Shown piece by piece: positions 9,399 to 21,400 of a stretch of DNA of 22,332 nt; position 1 is the first letter of the stretch; each line of letters begins with the position of its first letter. The stretch is from positions 1 to 22,332 of the IMG/VR virus record IMGVR_UViG_3300007539_000257, one strand, 5' to 3'. Under the pieces are notes generated by a model. It was not told the DNA's origin. It made no database searches and saw only the letters and a program-made list of their open reading frames with translations. The translations under genes and the position numbers were made by a program. Source of the stretch: a virus.

Positions 9399-9406
9399 TA
9401 TTTATG
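9399..9406 (-). promoter_or_regulatory. Possible T4-type late promoter box (CATAAATA) before gene 8
   Basis: The minus strand reads CATAAATA, matching 7 of 8 positions of the T4 late promoter TATAAATA. It lies in the 28-base gap between the gp7-like gene and gene 8. The ATG of gene 8 is 20 bases downstream, so the leader would be very short and has no Shine-Dalgarno sequence. The window is AT-rich enough that a chance match is quite possible. Confidence 0.25.
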
Positions 9407-9407
9407 A

Positions 9408-12400
9408 TTAAATGTAGGCCTCTTTAAGGTCTCTAGATCTTACAATCACCGGTCCAGTCTGAATGCCGGTGATACCATCGGTGTTAATTACAGTAAACTG
9501 ACTTGTGTCAGACTTAACGAAGTCATACAATCGACCCCAAGAATATTTTCCGAAGAAAATACTACTTCCAGTGCCAACACCTTGAATTGAATTCACACTT
9601 ACTGTAACTCTAGTCAGAGTAGTTGTTCCCACTCCAACAGCATCACCGGTCACATTTTCTACAGCCATTACTCTGTAGATGTTGTCAATGAACGAGGTTC
9701 CGATACCAACCGTGGTTGTTCCAGAAGCATCACCATATGCGGTGAGTCCATTTCCTGTATATGTATCAGATACGACAAAGTAGTAATCGGTTTTAATTCC
9801 ACTTGACGTAATTGGTGATGACATAATGTCAGAGGATCTCAGTGGTGAGTCCAGAGGAATGAAGAGATCGAATGTCAGACCAGTGGTTGCAATTCCAACA
9901 ACAGAAGTAGTTCCAATGCCAGTGATAATACCAAAGTCACCCTCATACTTAATATTTGTCAAGGTATCACTTGTCTGAGCTTCTGGTTCAATCATTACAA
10001 CTGGTGGATTGGTGTTGGTATATCCAGCGCCAGCACTTGTGATTGATACAGAGGAAACTGTTCCGAGACCAGAGATAACCGCGACACCCGTTGCATTGGT
10101 GTTCATCGTGATTCCAATACCAGAGTAAACAGTTCCAATACCTGCAGTAACACCGATTGAGACTTTAGGTGCGGTAGTGAAACCTGAACCACCATCAGAG
10201 ATGACGATACTTGTGATAGATCCTCCAGCGGAAACTACTGCGGTTGCGGCAGCTCCAGTCCTTTCAGTTCTATCCAAAATCAGAACACTCTGTTTTGCCT
10301 CATCAAGATCATCAATTTGATTAAAGACTGGAACAGCATTGTCAACAAACACTTCGGTTGAAGCAGAACCAACGTTATTAATAATGAAAGCTACTGGTCT
10401 GATTCCAGTTTCAAGTTCAGTTCTATCTTTAGGAACTTCGATGTTTCCAATGATAAGGTCTGCAACCTGTTTCTTCCAAGTTACTGGTCTCAGTACTGTT
10501 CTGTCAGTTGTAATACCGACATCGATGTAGGTATTTGTTGTAACAGTATCAGCAGTTGTGATGCCAGTTACTGTTCTTGCGTTTTGTTGATAACCATCGA
10601 TCAATCCGATATCTGGATATCTGTTGATTGTAAGTTCATCACCAGGTTTTACTGTCTCAAGGACATCTACCTCAACAACATCATTATCCGATCCACGATA
10701 GTAGTAGACTCTCAGTTTATCACCCAGTCTGGGAGCCTCAGAGAAAGTAACTTGAGAACCACCATTTAGAACATAACTCTCTGATGGAATTTGGAGAATA
10801 TCATTCAAGAAGATTATGAGGTTATCTTCAGATTTTATCGGGGAACCTTTAGCGGATCTAATTGTAATTGGAGTTGCAGACGCTCCGATTGTTTTGGTGA
10901 GATTGAATGTCTTTCTATCACCATCAAACAGATTTTCAAAGGTGTTCAGTTTTTCCAATTCACCGAATGTCCAACCAGCAAAACTGTCATTGAAAGTTTC
11001 GGTTACAGTCAGTCTGAATGAAGTGAATGCGACACCAGCGGATGCATCAGTTGGAATACCAGCCTGATTATCTGTAGCGAGTTCTAATACATCACCGATT
11101 CGATAGTTATATCCATAGTTGGTGATGTTGAAACTGATAACACTAGTCGCAGCACCAACACGTACCGAAACTGATGCACCGATACCAGAGTTACTGCCAA
11201 CCAGTCTCATATTCTCATAGTTGAGAGGTGATTCAAACTCAAGAGTTGGTGGTGTAGCAGAACTGAATCCAGAACCACCATTGGTAATTGTTACTGAAGT
11301 TACAAGACCTGCAGTAACGTTTGCGCGACCAATAGTTACGATTCCAGAAGAACCGATTGCCTTAACCAGAATGTTGGTTTGAACACCAACTCTATATCCA
11401 GAACCACTATTTCCAATGGATACGGATTCGATGGTTCCTGCAGCGGAAACGATTGCAGTACCACCTGCAGCTACGAGAGGTTGATAACCGAAGGATGTAG
11501 TTTCGGCAACAGAAACGATAACTCCACCTCTAGGAATAGAGGAAACGTTTACATCATAACTTACGGATGCTCCAGCACCAGTAAACCGAACAGAAGTGAT
11601 GCCCGCAGTTTCAGTAATAATATAATCGTCTGGAGCAATTGGATTCTGGAAGATTTCGTTCAGGAGGATAACACCAGTATTGGTTGAAAAACCAGTTACA
11701 TCTTGACCTTGAGATTTGAGAACAAATGCGGTTGTAACTCCAGTGAATTGATCCTCTACAGTATCAAACACATAGTTGTTTGAATATGTGTCAGTAGATC
11801 CATTTGGAATACCTGTTCTTATGAATGCTCTTGCAGCAAATGTTGATGTGGTGGTAAGTCCTGCAGGGCCTTTAGAACCTTTAGGAGCATCAACAAAGTT
11901 AATCGTGTCTTTTACAATCTGATAATTTCCAACATACTTGATAATTGTCGAACCAGAAGTATGTGCAACCAGATCTGAATTCAATTGAGCTCTCTTGACA
12001 AGAACTCTATTTGTATCACCAATACCAATTGTATCGATCTTCATATACTCATCGTCAATTCTGATAATATCACCAGAGAAGAACGAAGAGATACCTGCCA
12101 TTACAATGAAGTCTGTACCAGTGTCGATGCTGGTTGTAAGACCTGTGTTGATTGGAGACTGAATCAGTGGACTCTGGATGTTATTGTCCAGAGTTACAAT
12201 CATCTTAGAGTTCAGATTTTGTGAGGTGAATGTGTGAGTGGTTCCAACACCAACTGTAGTGATATCAAGAACAGTAGGAACAGTTTGAAGAGCCTCAGTT
12301 GCACTTGCAGCGACTTTGAACTTGTTCTCTGCAATCTTGACCGCATAAACGGTTGATGGAAGTTTATCTGTTGTGCCAAAACCAACAATAGAGGTTGTTC

Positions 12401-15400
12401 CGATACCGATACTCATTGTTGTACCAGCACCAGTTGGTGTGTATGTCAACCTTTCACCAGTATTGAAGAAGTGATTGTTGACAACGAACAGATTATTAGT
12501 TACATCTACAACAGCTGGATCGGAAGAATCAAATACCTTGTGGAATACTGAATCTCCTGCGTGTTTCAGATTAAATGAGAGTGCAACATCATTTTCTGTA
12601 CCGGTGTAGCTGCTATCTTCAGATCTAAGAGATGAATTGGTGAACGTGGTAACTCCGGCAGGGAATCCAGTTTCGGTAAAGTTGTATTGAAGAACTTTAA
12701 CGGTTACGTCAGTGTTGGATGGTGGAGTAAGTCTCAATTCTACATCAGGGCCAGTGGCAGAATAACCAACACCGATTGTTCCAATACCGGATCCGTTAAA
12801 TGTATCAAAATATCCAAATTCACTGAAGTAAACATTAGCGTTATCGTGAATCATTGTGACTTGTGTCACAGCAGATCTATTATTAGTAGTATCCTTAATT
12901 TCTACCAAACAATCTGCTGCCTGATAAGAACCAGATGAGAATCCACTGATTCGTGTAGATTGTGGTGTGGTTGTAGAAGCAATCGAGGTAGTCGTTGTAA
13001 GAATTTCCGTACCACCAATGGTGATACTGCCAATTCCAGAGGCTGAAGAATCGAAAGATGTTTGATGAATTCTCATCGTGACACCAACTCCAGCGACTGG
13101 AGTAAAGTAGACACTCGCAATACCAGATCTTACGTCAGCGCCAAAAGTTCCAAGACCAACGCTTGGTGAGTTGGTGATCGATGTATTCTCATTGATCATT
13201 TGAGCATAATCAAGAAGATATACTTCACTGCCGTCTTGATGAACAACCAACTCATTTACTTGACTTCTTTGATCACCTGTGAGTTCATTTGTGAGAACAA
13301 ACAGTTTTGAAGTTGTAGTGGTTGTTGTTCCAAATCCAACAACTTGTACTGGTGATGGATCGGTAGAACCAATACCTGCAGCACTAGAAATAATCTTGTA
13401 ACCAGATCCAATTTCTGTAGAACCAATACCAGTGGTTGTGTTTGTATTGGTAAAGAGTCTTTGTTGTAAGATTCTCAGTGCATAATTATTGACTTTTGAT
13501 TTAGCTGGTAAGAAACGCAACGATCCACTTGTTCCATTGATACCAAAGTCGAAGGTTCCAAGATCGATTGCAGTTTCTACTCTACCGAAAGGCATTACAT
13601 AACCAACAGAACCATCGTGCAGAAGGTTAACTTGGATAATTTCTTTTTCACCAGAGAAACGAGTATCAAATGCCATTACATAGAACTTACCACCACTCAC
13701 TTCATTAATATCAAACGTTGCGATGTCTGAATATGCTGTAGACCTTGGTTCATCATTGAACTGAGAACTTACACTGTCAATCGACAGGGCTCTATTGGTC
13801 TTGGCTTCAATGTAATCTGTAAGAATTCTTCCATCAAAATTAATTTCATCGGAAGCAAGTTCACCACCGATAATAAGAGAGTTTTCTGATACGAGGTCAA
13901 AATCATATTTCTTATGAAGTGACTCATTTTCACTGATCAGGTCTGCGACAGTTACAACAACATCCGAACCAACTCCAGGTCTTCCAGAAGCTCTGTTCTT
14001 ATCATCTGTAGAAGCAATAGATACCAAACTGATGTCAGCAAAGTTCTTGAATCCGACAACGTGACTAAGACTATTGACTGGATCTCTCCATCTAGTATAT
14101 TGAATTGGACTCTCCAGTGAATATGAGAAAGTCTGATAGTAGTCATTGTCCTGCAGTCTCTGCAGTTCATCATTCAGTTTACCAGTTTCTTTCTGCCATC
14201 CATTTTTGACTTCAGATGTTGGATTTACGCTGAAATATGAATCAAACTTGATTGTTTCTTGAATGATTGCAATAGACTTTGAGGAAAGTCCATTAATAGA
14301 TTCACCAACTGCAAATGAATCATTCGAAAGAATCTTAAGATACTTAGTCTTCTCATTCCAGGAAACAACAGTTCCATTCTTGTCACCAGTGCTTACAGTC
14401 TCTCCTTCACTGAAGTTGTTTGGAACAACTGAAACATCAAATACAGGCAGATCTTCGAAAGGAATAACTCTACCTGAGGAAGATGGGCCACTAAAGATGC
14501 CAGGACTTGTTACTGAAGAATCAAGATTATATGATACGGTTGCATTTCCACCACCAGGGTTAGTGTTAACTCCAGTAATCGTGAAATATCCATACTCGTA
14601 ATCAGATGAGTTGTATCCACTACCAGTGGAACCAATACCAATGTTCTCTACGTAGATTTTTCTACCGAGAGTGAATGGATAGTTAGAATTGGTGAACGTA
14701 CCATCAAGAGTCAGAGTAACAAGTCTATTTGAACTATTGTATGAAAGATCAGTGACTCTTACACCATTACTATTATTAGTTGACACCACTCTTGGATCGG
14801 TGTCATAAAGGTTTTTGGTATTTCTTATGATATTGACTTCTGACACGGAGGTGCCTTGAATCTCAGTGAAGGCTTCAATGTCGGTGTTGACAGTTCCAGT
14901 TACTCTATCAATAACCACAATGGATGGTGGTTGAGTATAATTTTTACCACCAGATGTGATGCCGATATTTGAAATACTGGAGAGTCGGTTCAGTCTTATA
15001 ATTTGTGGTAACTGAACTGATGGTTCGATAGTTTTGTCTGGAGAGTAGTCAAAACCAATATTTTTGATAGTATAGTTTCTAAGTTTGCCGATACTCTCAC
15101 TGGAAAGTTTGATAATACCACCAACACCCTCAGTGGATGCGATAGATGTAACAACAGGAAGGCTCTTATATCCCTTTCCACCAGAGACAATCCTCAAGGC
15201 ATCGATTTCACCAGATACTCTTGTAGAAGTAGTAGAATACTTCAGAGTAGTTGCTTCATTGATGGTATACGAATCTCTTTCTGGTTTAACTGGAATATTG
15301 AATGAGAACGTCGTACTACCAATACCCGAAACAACGAACGATCCATTATATCCACTATCAGATACATTCAATGTCGAATGATTGATTACATCAGTATCGA

Positions 15401-18400
15401 TGACTGGCGTCTTCTTGGTATCTGCAATAATGTCCAGATTAACTGGATTGAGTTTATAGAAAATTTGTTGTGGGCTGTTTTCTGTGAGTGAAAGATTAAC
15501 TACCGCAGTGGTTGTTACACCAACAGTGCCAACGCCAGATACTTGGAATCCAGTCTCTTCTGGATTTGAGTAGTATGGTTTAGTAAAATTAGTATCTCTA
15601 TACAGATTAAAGTCAAATACCTTTCTTCTCTTGCCAGAAACTGTTTGTCCCAGAGATGTATCTGATACCGCAAATCCAACATTGTAACCACGAACAACGT
15701 CAATCTTAGGATTGATCAGACCAACTTCATGATCGGAACCAGTAGAGGTAATTCCAATAACATCGGGAATAATTTTCTGTGATTTGTAGTATGTCTCGGC
15801 AAGTCTAAAGTTATCGTTGTCATCTCTTACAACAAAGTAAATCTCGTTGTTTACCAGTGGTAAAGCTGGATTTGTTGAGGTGTAGAGAAGTTTGTCACCA
15901 GTATTGTAACCGTGATTCGAAATGGTAATGGTATAGGAAGATGTATTGATGCCAGAAGATCCAAATGTCTTTGGATTTACAATGGTTCTCTTAGTAGTAT
16001 CATTATACTTCACATAATATGAAGTAGTGATTCCAGGAGTTAGTGAAACATTGATTCTATCATTTTGAAGTAATCCATGAGCTTCCTTACAAACGATAGT
16101 GCCTACAACCTTCTCTACAAATCCAGTGACCTCAGTCTTTTGTGGTTTAAAGCTATGAACTTCACCGTCACCATATCCAGTAAAGAATAGTTGATATGCC
16201 GTAGATCCAATACCAGTGATGGCTCCAGTGGATCCAATACCTAATGGATTAGTTGAAATACCAAGAAGATCCTTTCCACCGTTGATTGCATAAACAATTG
16301 AATTGTTTGGAAGAGTGAAAGTGGAGATTCCGTTATAAACTTGAATTGAAGTTCCTTCACCATTAGAATATTGAAGTTTCTGACCACTGAGGAATCCGTG
16401 ATCTGGCAAGTAAATATTTTGTGTTGGAATGAACTTGGAGGTCGTGCCACCACCAACTACTCTGTATGAGTATGATACAGTAGAACCAACTCCAACACCT
16501 GTTGTAGACCCTAGGGCAAGGCTCTCAGAGGGGTTAAAGTAGTATGGTACATTTCTCTCAGTAATGACATTGGTGTTAATTCCAATGTTGAAATTGATAG
16601 TTCTGTTCAGAACAGTTACCAGAGAAGTTCCAGTGTGTGCTGTGCCAAGGACACCATCAAATTCTCTCTTAACTCTGAGTTTGTTATTGATTTGATCAAC
16701 ATTCAGAACCAACATTCTTTCTGTTGAAATTCCAATAATATCATTAGGAGCGACGTTTGATGGTTGGAGGTTGCCACTTACAGAGATGTTGGTAACAATA
16801 CCAGTTACAGATGTCGATCCAATACCGGAGTTAAGAATCAGGAATGAAGTATTAAATCCAATGTTGTGTCTTCCATCCAGTTTCTTGAGAGAATCTGTGG
16901 ACAAACCAGAAACTGTGATATTGTCACCAACTGCCAGACCGTGTGGTTGGCTAGAGAATCCAATTACACCACCAGTGCGGTTATTATATTCAAATACAAC
17001 ATTATCAATTCTGACGACGGTAGAAGCGATAGAAACAACATCAACACCACCAACTCTAGAAATCTTAGCATCAAATCCATTACCACCATCAGTATTTCCA
17101 ATAACCAAACTTTCGTTTACACGATACCCAGTACCTGCGTTTTCAATCTGATATCTTTCAACACTACCAGGGGAAGCATAGTTAACTTCCGTCTCTTGTT
17201 TTATGAGTTTTCTACTGTCATAAACACCTTCATATGTAGCTCCTCTGCTGTCCAGTTTGTATGGATACGTGTTTCTCCTGAGTCTTAAATCATTGATATT
17301 AATATCTTGATTGTTTGTCTCAACAAAATTCCATTCATCTGGTTTTGCAGCAAATTTATCACCAATCAGATATGGGAACCTAGGAGAACGGAAGTTCTTG
17401 AAAGTTCCACTCGTTTCGTTTCTATCAGGATCAATAGTTGCAAAGTATGCATAGACACCTTGTGGGTAATCTGGGGTGATGCAGAAACGACCATTATTTC
17501 TATCAAGATCACCGTTTCCAATAAACTCATAGTCTTCAATGAAGAATCCAAGTTCAAAAAGACTCAGTGGTGGGCCATTTTCTCTGGAGGTCTTGAGAAC
17601 ATATCCAGAACGCATTGCGCGAACACTTCCACCATCTTTTCTGTCATATCCATATGGGCCGTAGATTGGGTTGCCATCATATGCCCAACCAATGATTGGT
17701 GAGTGTTTTGTTGATACCTGTTCGGAGTTATTGAGAATTACAAGGTCATCCTGAGCATAGTCAAGAGTTCCATCACTATTCTTCTGTTTGAGTGTTTTTC
17801 TTAACTCTCTGGGAACATAAAGTGAAGTGAACTTGATACCATCATCATTATCACCTCTTGTCAAGAATCCATCATCGGTGGTGAAAATATCTTTATATCT
17901 TTGTACGTTGTCAATGTTCCAACTCTGAACTTTCGTGAGGAACTTAACGCCAGCGCCTGGAATAACTTCCGATACGGAAACCTTAGAAGTTGTATATCCA
18001 ACACCGCCATTTGTGACGGTTACATTGGTAACTCTACCATTACCAATCTGAGAAATAACTTTTGCACCAACACCATCACCAAAGATCGTGAGATCTGGTG
18101 TAGAGGTATATTCGGTTCCAGAATTTGTAATGATTACAGATTGGACTTTGCCATTCTGAACGATGGCTTTGTATTCTGATGAAGAACCAGAAGATACTCT
18201 AACTGTTGGTGGTGTAGTGAAATTAAAGATTGTAGACGAGCCATAACCGATGCCAGACCGCTCTACGTTGATTGAGGTGATACTACCCCGTACAATAGGA
18301 TTAACGATTGCGTGGTAGTTTTCTGGAGATGCGGTATTGATACCGATCTTTCCTTTTACGTTGACTGTAATTGGAGGATAGTTGAATACGTGATCACCAG

Positions 18401-21400
18401 AACCAACGGAGGTCAGTCCAACATACTGTTTTGTCTTATAATTAACATCTGACAGGGTGGTTCCGATTCCTGCAGCAGCCAGTCTGAATCGATTATCATT
18501 GATCTTGATTACATAGTAATCTTGATTGGTATCCAATCCACCAATCTTTACAGTATCATTAGAATATCTAATTAACTCTCCATCACTAAATCCATGACCT
18601 TCATACTCAATATAATCTGAATAAGTGTTGATTCCTGCAGATGGTACGAGTCTTCTCTTGTTCTCATATCCTTCTCCAGGATTATCAATAATAATTTGAC
18701 TGAGAATCTGTTTTTTGTTCAAACTCTCAAATCTTTGAATACCATCAGCAAATGATGTGATATCAAGAAGATTGGATCTTGTCAGAGCATCATTTGAATT
18801 GTTTGCAAGTCTAATTGTTGACGCATCGACTTTTGCAACATAATAAATCGATTCATCAACCAGTCTGGTGCCACCAGAGAGTCCGATAGATCCAGTATTT
18901 CCAAAGGTCTTGTAGATTACAGCTTCACCATCTCTAAACTTGTGGAAAGTAGTGAATCCAATGGTATTATCTAAAAGATTGATTCTTCCACCAGTGGATG
19001 ATGCATCAAAGTCAATAAAATGATCTGCGAGTTTTAGAATAGATCTTGCAATCGCGTTTTTACCATTACCGCCATTGATTTCAATGACAGGAGGCTCGAC
19101 GTAATCAAATCCAGGATCAATAATATCAATTCTTTCAAAAGAACCTCTAACATTAGCTGTTGCAGTAGCACCAGCCCCAGCAGATGTACCAGTTTCAATA
19201 GTTACTGTGGGTGGAGTGATGACATCATATCCAGAACCACCTTCCAAAACATCAATGGACTCAATACCACCAAAGAATACAACATCACCAGACTTATAGT
19301 TGAGAACTTCTGTACCATTAATAAGAAGACCTGTTGTTCCTGGAATGGTCTCATATTCTTTACCATCAAAGTTTGGATTAAGGGAAATTCTCTTTAAAAG
19401 TTTTTGGTGTTCAAGTTTTTTGTTGGCAAGAACTGGAACAGAAATCTTAAATGAACCTGTTCCTGATGCATCAACATAAGTGCCATTTACAAGATCTGGA
19501 AGAGAGTTTGCAAGACGAATCTCATTGGAACTTACACGATTTACGAAATAATTTTTGCCATCTTCAAGATCTCCAAGAAATCCACTGATGATATTAAATG
19601 TTACGACCTCACCAGAATAGAATCCGTGGTCTTTTGCACCAGAGGTAACCTGAATAAGTTGAATAATATCTCCACCAGTTCCACCGGTCCAAGAAATAGA
19701 ACGATCAGATGCGGTGATTGGTTCTTGTCCAAGACTTGGAATTGAAGGAGAAGCTACATAAACGTGAGGATGTGGTGGAACTACATTTGGATTTCCACTA
19801 TCGTGATCATAAGTGTTTTGAACGTCTGTTGTGTACTTGGTAATATTATCGTGAACGGTACTGTTTCCTCTGTTGATTCTTCTTCTTACAAAGGAAACAT
19901 TGGATGGGTCAATACCAAGTAACTCACCAAGAGTAAAACTTTCTCTTCCCGTTATATCAGAGATTTTACCAGTTCCAAGAATATCGGAATCTGAGTTAAG
20001 AACTTCAATGAAATCGCCTGTTACAAAGTCGTGAGGAGAAGCCGTGACTACAGAGAATGCTGACGAAGAAACTCTAGTAAATGAAGTTGGTGTATGTTTT
20101 ACACAAACGTTGTGAATCCAAGAGTTGAACTTAACGTCCTCAAAACTCTTATTGACTCCAAGAGTGCCTACTCTGATTTTATCTCCCTTGTTAAAATAAT
20201 ACGATTTTGATGGAATTTCAAAATTTGAAAGAACACCAGTAATCAGAACTTCAATTTTATTTGTTGCATTACCTGCAGAATATCCATAAGCTACATTTCC
20301 ATATCGAACTTCATCAGAAACCTCATATGCAGAGGTCATCGTGGCCAAACCAACAAACTGGTTAGCGTTCTTACTGGAATACGTTACGATACCAATATTA
20401 GAACCATTTACGAGGTTTAGAGTACCACTTGTTGGGAATCCTACCGTAGAGTCAACTGTGACGACCGTGGCACCGATTGAAACTGCGTTTGTGATTCTTG
20501 TTCTACCAGGAATGATAAACTTCCCTTCGATAGACTCTTTAGAAACACTAACTTGGTAGTAATTCTCTCCACCATACAAGAATTCCTTGACATCGGAGAT
20601 AGCACCAGAACCACCAGTGATGGTGTCATCCTTATCATCTTTATCTTGGAACAAACTTGACCCTTTCAGAGCTCTAGGGTCTCCAGTGATTGCTTTTACA
20701 ACAAAATCTTGTGTGACACTATAGTCTGCGTCCGATGGTCTCAGAAGAAACTGAGATGGCTTGATAATATTGACTTCTTCGCCATATAATGCTCTGAACA
20801 GGATTTTGTAGGATTCTTCAGTACCTTTGGTTTTGTAAAAATCCTTAATTTGACGAATAAATTTAACTTCGTCAACATCACCATCCAGAGTTCTGTTCTG
20901 GAACCCATTTGCGAAGGTTGTTTTGAGTTTATTAAAGAATTCTTGTAAAAACAGGTTGGACAGGTTATAAACCTTGGTTCCACCAGTGTGAGCTGCACCA
21001 ACGGTTGACTTAAATGACAACAGATCTGGTCTAGTACTTCTTTCTAAAGCATCTACACCACTAAATCCACGAATACAACCAGTGAACGACGTTGTTCCAA
21101 TGCCAGTGTAGGTGATGATCTCATCATCGATTTTTAAGAGACCATATTTCTCTGGCCAACCTTTTGTCGTCTCGACGTAGATTGTAGTAGAGTATGATTG
21201 AGCGTCTGTAGACAGGCCAGTGTACTCTGTAAGCGCTGCCCCGACGTATGTCTGTAGTTTTGTATATCTATCAATATTTTCACCAATGTCAACCGTACCA
21301 CCCTGATATTCTTGTGAAACATAATATTGTTTCATAAACTCCACAAAAAGTGGATTGTCAGCTTGAACAAACTCAGGTAACTGATTCTCGATTACCTGAC

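Larger units (their letters stand above)
9985..19265 (-). repeat. About fifteen dispersed GG-Y modules in the gp7-like protein
   Basis: The recurring pattern is hydrophobic-x-hydrophobic-x-x-G-G-x-G-Y/F, usually followed by x(3-5)-P-P-x-(V/L)-x-(I/V). It is seen near 10030 (ITSAGAGYTNTNPPVVMI), 10180 (ISDGGSGFTTAPKVSI), 11110, 11275 (ITNGGSGFSSATPPTLEF), 11410 (IGNSGSGYRVGVQ), 14940, 15050, 15170, 17120, 17995, 18110, 18245, 18680, 19105 and 19235 (LEGGSGYDVITPPTVTI). Copies are clustered in twos and threes. The copies are too diverged for a recent DNA-level amplification, though short DNA matches remain. Confidence 0.75.
12230..20045 (-). repeat. Nine HG-type modules in the gp7-like protein
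   Basis: The pattern is H-G/x-F/L-x-x-G-D/E-x-(I/V/L)-x-(Y/V), then 15-50 residues, then Y-(Y/F)-V-x(6-10)-F/I-R/K-L/V-A. It is seen near 20030 (PHDFVTGDFIEVLN), 19620 (DHGFYSGEVVTF), 18940 (HKFRDGEAVIY), 18590 (GHGFSDGELIRYSN), 16940 (PHGLAVGDNITVSG), 16395 (DHGFLSGQKLQYSN), 16070 (AHGLLQNDRINV), 15910 (NHGYNTGDKLLYTS) and 12475 (NHFFNTGERLTYTP). The clear -YVV...NFRLAE type endings show that these are true homologous units. Confidence 0.7.

Noticed and set aside
9985-19265. RTX toxin or bacterial adhesin repeats as an explanation for the Gly-rich modules
   Set aside because: The units lack the GGxGxDxLx nonapeptide calcium-binding pattern. The gene is embedded in a phage baseplate cluster with 19-28 base gaps.
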